Part shown: one piece after another, positions 57,638 through 64,000 of the stretch | Layout: each line of letters begins with the position of its first letter | Position numbering within the stretch: the first letter of the stretch is position 1 | Source of the DNA: Bifidobacterium adolescentis ATCC 15703 | Lineage (GTDB): Bacteria; Actinomycetota; Actinomycetes; Actinomycetales; Bifidobacteriaceae | NCBI RefSeq assembly: GCF_000010425.1 | Contig: NC_008618.1 | Coordinates: 799,946 to 863,945, forward strand | Direction: 5' to 3' | DNA length: 64,000 nt | Program-made: the position numbers and the translations under genes | The notes under the pieces: model-generated | What the model was told of the DNA's origin: nothing | Databases searched by the model: none | Seen by the model: the letters and a program-made list of their open reading frames with translations, nothing else

Positions 57638-58981
57638 ATGGAAGCACTTCAAGAGAACCTATGGCCGGCACCGTATGCCGGCAAACCGCTCAACGCCACT
57701 GTGGTGGTGCCGGGTAGCAAATCCCTGTCGAACCGGTATCTCATTCTCGCGGCTCTCGGATCGGAGCCGGTGCGTTTGGTAGGGCTGCTGCGCTCGCGTG
57801 ACACCGAGCTGATGATGGAGGCGTTACGTGCGCTTGGCGTCCGCTGTGAGGTTGATGTCGAAACTGATACGACGGTAACGGTGACGCCGCCAGCGGATGG
57901 CCACTTCCATGGCAATGCGAAAATTTACTGCGGACTTGCCGGCACGGTGATGCGTTTCGTGCCGGGACTTGCGATGTTCGCCGATGGTCCCGTCGATTTC
58001 GATGGCGATGAGCAGGCATATGCCCGCCCGATGAAACCGGTGTTGGATGGCTTGCGGCAGTTGGGTGCGACCATTGAATACCACGGTGAAGAAGGCCGTC
58101 TGCCGTTCACAATCACTCCGCCCGCATTTGATTCGGCCGTGCGCGAAACGCCGAATGTGGTCTCCATCGATTCGTCCGGCTCTTCGCAGTTCATTTCCGG
58201 CCTGTTGCTGATCGGCTCGCGTGTGCCAGGCGGCCTTGAGCTGCACCATACGGGGAAAAAGACTCCAAGCCTGCCGCATATCCGAATGACGGTGGCCGAT
58301 CTTAAAAGTGCTGGTGTGGATGCGATTGCAGATGAAGACGTTCATGTCTGGGGAGTCGCTCCGGGAACGGTTCAACTACCCGGACAGGTGACGGTCGAAC
58401 CGGATTTGTCGAATGCCGCTCCGTTCCTGGGCGCCGCGTTGATCGCCGGCGGAACCGTGCGTGTGCCGCATTGGCCGGAAACCACCACGCAACCTGGTGG
58501 TTTGCTGCCGGGGTATCTTGAACGCATGGGAGCGCAAGTGTCTTTCCCGGAAAAGAACGGCATCCGTTATTGCGAAGTCACAGGTGGACATGCCATCAAC
58601 GGTTTGGGTGATTTCGATCTGACCGCTGCCGGTGAAATCGCGCCATCGCTTGCTGCGATTCTGGCTTTCGCCGACAAACCGACCAATATGATCGGCATCG
58701 GCCATTTACGCGGACACGAGACGAACCGTCTTGAGGCGTTGGTCAATGAAATCACGCGTATTGGGGGAGAAGCTCGTGAATTGCCGGATGGATTGAAGAT
58801 AACGCCCGTATCCGCGGGCTGCCTTCGACCGGCCGTGATGGAGACTTATGCCGATCATCGCATGGCCACGTTCGCTGCGATGCTTGGTTTGCGCATCAAA
58901 GGCATCCAAGTGGAGAACATCGCCGCCACGGCAAAAACCTTGCCGAATTTCGTGAATATGTGGAACGACATGCTTTCCTGA
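57638..58981 (+). CDS. aroA: 3-phosphoshikimate 1-carboxyvinyltransferase (EPSP synthase)
   Basis: AroA joins phosphoenolpyruvate to shikimate 3-phosphate in aromatic amino acid synthesis. The 447 residues show VVPGSKSLSNRYLILAALG, the LAGTVMRFVPGLAMFADGPVDFDGDEQAYARPM segment, SGSSQFISGLLL, EPDLSNAAPFLGAALI, GHETNRLEALVNEI and YADHRMATFAAMLGL. TACCAT ends 7 nt before ATG 57638 and no ribosome-binding site is visible. Two upstream in-frame ATGs (57569 and 57629) are possible alternatives. It converges with guaA. Confidence 0.93.
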   Translation: MEALQENLWPAPYAGKPLNATVVVPGSKSLSNRYLILAALGSEPVRLVGLLRSRDTELMMEALRALGVRCEVDVETDTTVTVTPPADGHFHGNAKIYCGLAGTVMRFVPGLAMFADGPVDFDGDEQAYARPMKPVLDGLRQLGATIEYHGEEGRLPFTITPPAFDSAVRETPNVVSIDSSGSSQFISGLLLIGSRVPGGLELHHTGKKTPSLPHIRMTVADLKSAGVDAIADEDVHVWGVAPGTVQLPGQVTVEPDLSNAAPFLGAALIAGGTVRVPHWPETTTQPGGLLPGYLERMGAQVSFPEKNGIRYCEVTGGHAINGLGDFDLTAAGEIAPSLAAILAFADKPTNMIGIGHLRGHETNRLEALVNEITRIGGEARELPDGLKITPVSAGCLRPAVMETYADHRMATFAAMLGLRIKGIQVENIAATAKTLPNFVNMWNDMLS

Positions 58982-59051
58982 CGGATGTATGAAAGAGATG
59001 TTGTGAAGGAGATTGTTCGATTCTAACGAGAGTGGACTCTTTTCGCCGCAT

Positions 59052-59098
59052 AATGGGAGGGGCTTTCCGCGGGCTATCCGCGGGAAGCCCCTCCCATT
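59052..59098. terminator. Strong bidirectional hairpin between aroA and guaA
   Basis: Two 21-nt arms (one wobble pair) flank a GCTAT loop. ATTs end each side. The genes are convergent. Confidence 0.85.
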
Positions 59099-59118
59099 AC
59101 GTGTCTAAGCCTGCGGGC

Positions 59119-60681
59119 TCACTCCCATTCGATGGTTGCCGGCGGCTTGGAAGTGCAGTCAAGCACCACGCGGTTGATCTGACGGCATTCGTTGGTAATA
59201 CGCGTCGAGATGGTGGCGAGCACGTCGTACGGGATACGCGACCAGTCGGCGGTCATGGCGTCTTCGGACGACACCGGACGCAACACGATTGGCGAGCCGT
59301 AGGTGCGTTCGTCACCCTGCACGCCCACGGAATGCACGTCGGCAAGCAGCACGACCGGGCACTGCCAGATGTCGCGGTCGAGGCCGGCCTTGGAAAGCTC
59401 CTCACGTGCGATGGCATCAGCTTCGCGCAGCAAGTCAAGACGTTCCTTGGTGATTTCGCCGATGATGCGGATGCCGAGACCCGGACCCGGGAATGGCTGA
59501 CGCCAGACAATCTCATCCGGCAGACCGAGTTCGGTGCCAATGGCGCGCACCTCATCCTTGAACAGGGTGCGCAGTGGCTCGATGAGCTGGAATTTGATGT
59601 CCTTCGGCAGGCCGCCCACATTGTGGTGCGATTTGATGTTGGCCGCGCCATCGCCGCCGCCGGACTCTACGACGTCCGGATACAGCGTGCCCTGCACGAG
59701 GAATTTGACTTCCTTGCCGGAGGCACCGGCCTCTTCGATGACCTGACGCTGGGCCTTCTCGAACGTGCGGATGAACTTCTCTCCGATGATCTTGCGCTTC
59801 TTCTCCGGCTCGCTCACACCCTTCAGGGCGGTGAGGAAGTCTTCGGAGGCGTCCACGGCGATGAGCTTGATGCCGGTGGCCTCGACGAAATCATGTTTGA
59901 CCTGCTCGGCCTCGCCCTTGCGCAGCAGACCGTGGTCCACGAACACGCAGGTGAGCTGCTCGCCGATGGCCTTATGCACCAGAGCCGCCGCGACGGCGGA
60001 GTCGACGCCGCCGGACAGGCCGCAAATCACCTGGGCGTCGCCGACCTTCTCGCGGATTTTCTTGACCTGGTCCTCGATGATGTTGGACGCGTTCCAGTTA
60101 TCGCCGAGGCCGGCGCACTTGTGCAGGAAGTTCTCGATGAGCTTCTGGCCCATCGGAGTGTGCTTGACTTCCGGATGCCACTGCACGCCGTACAGTTTGC
60201 GGGACTCGTCCTGCATGGCGGCGACCGGTGCGCCTTCGGTGTGGGCGAGCACTTCGAAGCCTTCCGGCGCGGTCTTGACGGCCACGCCATGGCTCATCCA
60301 CGTGCTTTGCTCTGCGGGAGAGCCGTCGAGCAGACCCTCCGCCTTGTCGATGGTGGTTTCCGTTTTGCCGTATTCGCCCAGGGCGGCCTTGTCGACATCC
60401 GCGCCCAACGCGTATGCCATGGCTTGGAAGCCGTAGCAGATGCCGAGCACCGGAACGCCCGCGTCGAACAGCTTCTTGTCGACGCGCGGAGCGCCCGGTT
60501 CGAACACGGAAGCGGGGCCACCGGACAGGATGATGGCCTGCGGATCCTTGGCCAGCATCTCATCGACCGGCATGGAATGCGGCACGAGCTCCGAATAAAC
60601 ATTGGCCTCACGCACGCGACGTGCGATCAGCTGGGCGTACTGGGCTCCGAAATCGACAACGAGCACAGGACCTGCAGCCAT
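59119..60681 (-). CDS. guaA: GMP synthase (glutamine-hydrolysing)
   Basis: GuaA converts XMP to GMP using glutamine. The 520 residues combine an N-terminal class I glutaminase (Cys in GICYGFQAM, His/Glu in [11 protein letters not shown]) with the ATP pyrophosphatase domain (PP-loop [14 protein letters not shown], about residue 220) and the C-terminal dimerisation domain ending PPATIEWE. The glutaminase loop and catalytic triad are complete, so free glutamine use is expected. AGGGAG precedes the ATG. No riboswitch was recognised in the short leader. Confidence 0.97.
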   Translation of the reverse strand: MAAGPVLVVDFGAQYAQLIARRVREANVYSELVPHSMPVDEMLAKDPQAIILSGGPASVFEPGAPRVDKKLFDAGVPVLGICYGFQAMAYALGADVDKAALGEYGKTETTIDKAEGLLDGSPAEQSTWMSHGVAVKTAPEGFEVLAHTEGAPVAAMQDESRKLYGVQWHPEVKHTPMGQKLIENFLHKCAGLGDNWNASNIIEDQVKKIREKVGDAQVICGLSGGVDSAVAAALVHKAIGEQLTCVFVDHGLLRKGEAEQVKHDFVEATGIKLIAVDASEDFLTALKGVSEPEKKRKIIGEKFIRTFEKAQRQVIEEAGASGKEVKFLVQGTLYPDVVESGGGDGAANIKSHHNVGGLPKDIKFQLIEPLRTLFKDEVRAIGTELGLPDEIVWRQPFPGPGLGIRIIGEITKERLDLLREADAIAREELSKAGLDRDIWQCPVVLLADVHSVGVQGDERTYGSPIVLRPVSSEDAMTADWSRIPYDVLATISTRITNECRQINRVVLDCTSKPPATIEWE

Positions 60682-61137
60682 AACACTCTCCCTTTAATAT
60701 GAGGTATCAAGAAACGAACAATACTAACTGCTCTATTGTGACGTTGCAAGGAGACATTGGAAACACGTGAACGGAGAATGAACGAATCTCACAATTGCTT
60801 ACTCCCACCTACTCAACACGCCGCGTGTGTATCTAGGGAAACGAACGTGGGAAACATGTGTTAACCGACTAAAAACGTTGATTTTGAGCCGTTTTTCAAT
60901 CTTTTTGATAGAGTGTGAAGTACGCACAAAAATCTCGATAAAAGCACACATTTGCGTACAGAAAAATAACAATTGAACACACAGTCGCAAAAAAACAGCA
61001 AAAAGTCGAACCGCGCTCGTAATATGTGCAAGTGACTGGAAATGAGGCATACCGCGTAACCGCAAGGTTTTAGGCATGGCTCATGACCTAAGGAAATAAA
61101 CAATCGCACATCACAGTGCAGGAGTACAGGAGTACAC
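60682..61137. other. 456-nt intergenic region between guaA and xfp, AT-rich with inverted repeats
   Basis: No protein gene fits here. The stretch is visibly AT-richer than its neighbours. Two inverted repeats are seen: AAAAACG with CGTTTTT (60871-60877 and 60890-60896), and GTACGCACAAA with TTTGCGTAC (60920-60930 and 60951-60959). TTGTGACGTTGCAA at 60737-60750 is a weak palindrome near the guaA promoter side. Long distance to xfp suggests a long 5' leader or several promoters. A clear promoter pair could not be set with confidence. Confidence 0.6.
61119..61134 (+). promoter_or_regulatory. Duplicated Shine-Dalgarno of xfp
   Basis: CAGGAGTA occurs twice in direct tandem (61119-61126 and 61127-61134). 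The second copy sits at ideal spacing, 5 nt from AGGAG to the ATG. Confidence 0.8.
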
Positions 61138-63615
61138 ATGACGAGTCCTGTTATTGGCACCCCTTGGAAGAAGCTGAACGCTCCGGTTTCCGAGGAAGCT
61201 ATCGAAGGCGTGGATAAGTACTGGCGCGCAGCCAACTACCTCTCCATCGGCCAGATCTATCTGCGTAGCAACCCGCTGATGAAGGAGCCTTTCACCCGCG
61301 AAGACGTCAAGCACCGTCTGGTCGGTCACTGGGGCACCACCCCGGGCCTGAACTTCCTCATCGGCCACATCAACCGTCTCATTGCTGATCACCAGCAGAA
61401 CACTGTGATCATCATGGGCCCGGGCCACGGCGGCCCGGCTGGTACCGCTCAGTCCTACCTGGACGGCACCTACACCGAGTACTTCCCGAACATCACCAAG
61501 GATGAGGCTGGCCTGCAGAAGTTCTTCCGCCAGTTCTCCTACCCGGGTGGCATCCCGTCCCACTACGCTCCGGAGACCCCGGGCTCCATCCACGAAGGCG
61601 GCGAGCTGGGTTACGCCCTGTCCCACGCCTACGGCGCTGTGATGAACAACCCGAGCCTGTTCGTCCCGGCCATCGTCGGCGACGGTGAAGCTGAGACCGG
61701 CCCGCTGGCCACCGGCTGGCAGTCCAACAAGCTCATCAACCCGCGCACCGACGGTATCGTGCTGCCGATCCTGCACCTCAACGGCTACAAGATCGCCAAC
61801 CCGACCATCCTGTCCCGCATCTCCGACGAAGAGCTCCACGAGTTCTTCCACGGCATGGGCTATGAGCCGTACGAGTTCGTCGCTGGCTTCGACAACGAGG
61901 ATCACCTGTCGATCCACCGTCGTTTCGCCGAGCTGTTCGAGACCGTCTTCGACGAGATCTGCGACATCAAGGCCGCCGCTCAGACCGACGACATGACTCG
62001 TCCGTTCTACCCGATGATCATCTTCCGTACCCCGAAGGGCTGGACCTGCCCGAAGTTCATCGACGGCAAGAAGACCGAGGGCTCCTGGCGTTCCCACCAG
62101 GTGCCGCTGGCTTCCGCCCGCGATACCGAGGCCCACTTCGAGGTCCTCAAGAACTGGCTCGAGTCCTACAAGCCGGAAGAGCTGTTCGACGAGAACGGCG
62201 CCGTGAAGCCGGAAGTCACCGCCTTCATGCCGACCGGCGAACTGCGCATCGGTGAGAACCCGAACGCCAACGGTGGCCGCATCCGCGAAGAGCTGAAGCT
62301 GCCGAAGCTGGAAGACTACGAGGTCAAGGAAGTCGCCGAGTACGGCCACGGCTGGGGCCAGCTCGAGGCCACCCGTCGTCTGGGCGTCTACACCCGCGAC
62401 ATCATCAAGAACAACCCGGACTCCTTCCGTATCTTCGGACCGGATGAGACCGCTTCCAACCGTCTGCAGGCCGCTTACGACGTCACCAACAAGCAGTGGG
62501 ACGCCGGCTACCTGTCCGCTCAGGTCGACGAGCACATGGCTGTCACCGGCCAGGTCACCGAGCAGCTTTCCGAGCACCAGATGGAAGGCTTCCTCGAGGG
62601 CTACCTGCTGACCGGCCGTCACGGCATCTGGAGCTCCTATGAGTCCTTCGTGCACGTGATCGACTCCATGCTGAACCAGCACGCCAAGTGGCTCGAGGCT
62701 ACCGTCCGCGAGATTCCGTGGCGCAAGCCGATCTCCTCCATGAACCTGCTCGTCTCCTCCCACGTGTGGCGTCAGGATCACAACGGCTTCTCCCACCAGG
62801 ATCCGGGTGTCACCTCCGTCCTGCTGAACAAGTGCTTCAACAACGATCACGTGATCGGCATCTACTTCCCGGTGGATTCCAACATGCTGCTCGCTGTGGC
62901 TGAGAAGTGCTACAAGTCCACCAACAAGATCAACGCCATCATCGCCGGCAAGCAGCCGGCCGCCACCTGGCTGACCCTGGACGAAGCTCGCGCCGAGCTC
63001 GAGAAGGGTGCTGCCGAGTGGAAGTGGGCTTCCAACGTGAAGTCCAACGATGAGGCTCAGATCGTGCTCGCCGCCACCGGTGATGTTCCGACTCAGGAAA
63101 TCATGGCCGCTGCCGACAAGCTGGACGCCATGGGCATCAAGTTCAAGGTCGTCAACGTGGTTGACCTGGTCAAGCTGCAGTCCGCCAAGGAGAACAACGA
63201 GGCCCTCTCCGATGAGGAGTTCGCTGAGCTGTTCACCGAGGACAAGCCGGTCCTGTTCGCTTACCACTCCTATGCCCGCGATGTGCGTGGTCTGATCTAC
63301 GATCGCCCGAACCACGACAACTTCAACGTTCACGGCTACGAGGAGCAGGGCTCCACCACCACCCCGTACGACATGGTTCGCGTGAACAACATCGATCGCT
63401 ACGAGCTCCAGGCTGAAGCTCTGCGCATGATTGACGCTGACAAGTACGCCGACAAGATCAACGAGCTCGAGGCCTTCCGTCAGGAAGCCTTCCAGTTCGC
63501 TGTCGACAACGGCTACGATCACCCGGATTACACCGACTGGGTCTACTCCGGTGTCAACACCAACAAGCAGGGTGCTATCTCCGCTACCGCCGCAACCGCT
63601 GGCGATAACGAGTGA
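61138..63615 (+). CDS. xfp: Xylulose-5-phosphate/fructose-6-phosphate phosphoketolase
   Basis: This thiamine-diphosphate enzyme is the hallmark of the bifid shunt. It splits fructose 6-phosphate and xylulose 5-phosphate with phosphate to give acetyl phosphate plus erythrose 4-phosphate or glyceraldehyde 3-phosphate. The 825 residues match the Bifidobacterium enzyme. The cofactor motif [18 protein letters not shown] (about residue 181), [26 protein letters not shown], and [18 protein letters not shown] are present. Codon bias is extreme (CCG, AAC, AAG, CTG), the strongest in the window. It ends at a perfect terminator, and pta follows in the same direction. Confidence 0.99.
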   Translation: MTSPVIGTPWKKLNAPVSEEAIEGVDKYWRAANYLSIGQIYLRSNPLMKEPFTREDVKHRLVGHWGTTPGLNFLIGHINRLIADHQQNTVIIMGPGHGGPAGTAQSYLDGTYTEYFPNITKDEAGLQKFFRQFSYPGGIPSHYAPETPGSIHEGGELGYALSHAYGAVMNNPSLFVPAIVGDGEAETGPLATGWQSNKLINPRTDGIVLPILHLNGYKIANPTILSRISDEELHEFFHGMGYEPYEFVAGFDNEDHLSIHRRFAELFETVFDEICDIKAAAQTDDMTRPFYPMIIFRTPKGWTCPKFIDGKKTEGSWRSHQVPLASARDTEAHFEVLKNWLESYKPEELFDENGAVKPEVTAFMPTGELRIGENPNANGGRIREELKLPKLEDYEVKEVAEYGHGWGQLEATRRLGVYTRDIIKNNPDSFRIFGPDETASNRLQAAYDVTNKQWDAGYLSAQVDEHMAVTGQVTEQLSEHQMEGFLEGYLLTGRHGIWSSYESFVHVIDSMLNQHAKWLEATVREIPWRKPISSMNLLVSSHVWRQDHNGFSHQDPGVTSVLLNKCFNNDHVIGIYFPVDSNMLLAVAEKCYKSTNKINAIIAGKQPAATWLTLDEARAELEKGAAEWKWASNVKSNDEAQIVLAATGDVPTQEIMAAADKLDAMGIKFKVVNVVDLVKLQSAKENNEALSDEEFAELFTEDKPVLFAYHSYARDVRGLIYDRPNHDNFNVHGYEEQGSTTTPYDMVRVNNIDRYELQAEALRMIDADKYADKINELEAFRQEAFQFAVDNGYDHPDYTDWVYSGVNTNKQGAISATAATAGDNE

Positions 63616-63644
63616 GCCTAGGCTATTTGGCCTGATTGCTTGAT

Positions 63645-63679
63645 AAAAGCCCCAAGGGATTGTTCCCTTGGGGCTTTTT
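63645..63679 (+). terminator. Rho-independent terminator after xfp
   Basis: A perfect 15-bp stem (AAAAGCCCCAAGGGA) and a 4-nt loop TTGT end in TTTTT. It makes xfp and pta separate transcripts, unless read through. Confidence 0.93.
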
Positions 63680-63817
63680 CGTATTACGGTGCGATATGCT
63701 TGGCTTAAAACAGCAAAACCGCTAGCGCGTGTCAGTTACCGTTTGCACATTACAATTGCTCATTGTGCGAACGATGCGGTATCGCACCCGAATAATGCGA
63801 AGTACATAGGAGACACC

Positions 63818-64000
63818 GTGAGTTTTACCAGCGTCACCATCATCAGTCCCGAAGCGGCTAACGGCCGTAATGTTGTCGCCCTTGGAGTCACCAAGACACT
63901 TGCCGCAGCCGGCAAGACCGGAGTGTTCCGTCCGGCGGTCTGCAGAAAAGACACCTTCACGGACGTGCTGATCGAAGCTTCCAATGCCGGTTTGAGCCGG
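63818..64000 (+). CDS. pta: Phosphate acetyltransferase, N-terminal part (cut by window end)
   Basis: The first 61 residues are visible, reading MSFTSVTIISPEAANGRNVVALGVTKTLAAAGKTGVFRP and on. The N-terminal domain of long Pta proteins is a P-loop-like fold, and this fits. Pta converts acetyl-CoA and phosphate to acetyl phosphate or the reverse, linking xfp to acetate production. GTG 63818 is supported by TAGGAG 5 nt upstream. Function rests on the position next to xfp and the N-terminal sequence; the catalytic domain is outside the window. Confidence 0.8.
   Translation, partial: MSFTSVTIISPEAANGRNVVALGVTKTLAAAGKTGVFRPAVCRKDTFTDVLIEASNAGLSR

Noticed and set aside
60682..60730. A guanine or other purine riboswitch in the guaA leader
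   Set aside because: The leader is short and shows no recognisable three-stem purine aptamer.
60737..60750. TTGTGACGTTGCAA as a LacI-type operator for xfp
   Set aside because: It is imperfect and about 390 nt from the xfp start, nearer to the guaA start; not enough to call.

Overview
The window is chromosomal DNA of a Bifidobacterium. The strongest evidence is a full-length xylulose-5-phosphate/fructose-6-phosphate phosphoketolase (61138-63615) directly followed by the start of phosphate acetyltransferase: this is the core of the bifid shunt. WhiB-family proteins, CarD, DUF501, a PdtaS/PdtaR pair and LCP proteins agree with an actinobacterium, and the base composition is moderately high in GC. 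I cannot name the species from sequence alone. No insertion sequence, prophage, CRISPR array or plasmid function was seen. This is mostly core genome, tightly packed with many 1-17 base overlaps.

Layout. 1-4900: a truncated GH3 lipoprotein, a UPF0182 membrane protein and a GNAT acetyltransferase. 4965-9120: pth and mfd (overlapping). 9244-12755: enolase, then an FtsB-like protein, DUF501 and Ppx/GppA. 12803-17127: tRNA-Leu(TAA), a small membrane protein, L-serine dehydratase, an FKBP isomerase, GreA and a hemolysin III/TrhA protein. 17259-31159: an envelope and regulation block holding the PdtaS kinase, WhiB1-type protein, an orphan FtsK/EssC-like ATPase, two LCP ligases, WhiB2-type protein, a giant membrane glycosyltransferase, DUF5719, an Rv3259-like metallopeptidase-family protein, a HAD phosphatase and ComF. 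31164-36507: a two-component system, glgB, carD and ispF. 36516-39486: a zinc-type ABC transporter. 39632-47628: folD, rpsA, coaE, uvrB, terC and pyk. 47783-53125: a second tRNA, PdtaR, polA, a Nif3-like protein and a NUDIX hydrolase. 53212-58981: glgX, an unknown membrane protein, tRNA-Pro, DUF4234 and aroA. 59119-64000: guaA, a long intergenic region, xfp and pta (cut by the window end).

How the genes work together. Central carbon flow is represented by xfp-pta, eno, pyk, glgB and glgX; near-perfect LacI-type palindromes lie upstream of both eno and pyk, which suggests a shared regulator. DNA repair and replication is represented by mfd, uvrB and polA. PdtaS (17259) and PdtaR (47937) look like one two-component system whose halves are about 30 kb apart. 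The zinc importer ATPase/permease pair has its own Zur-like box, while its binding-protein gene ends at a terminator before that box.

Most notable signals: a 74-nt tRNA with a Leu CAA anticodon but a 5-nt variable loop; a recurring leaderless start architecture (-10 hexamer, 6-7 nt, start codon) at about nine genes; four PxSFxP motifs in the cytoplasmic tail of one LCP protein; an EssC-like ATPase without any other type VII secretion gene; and a 28-bp tandem duplication at the end of a response-regulator gene.
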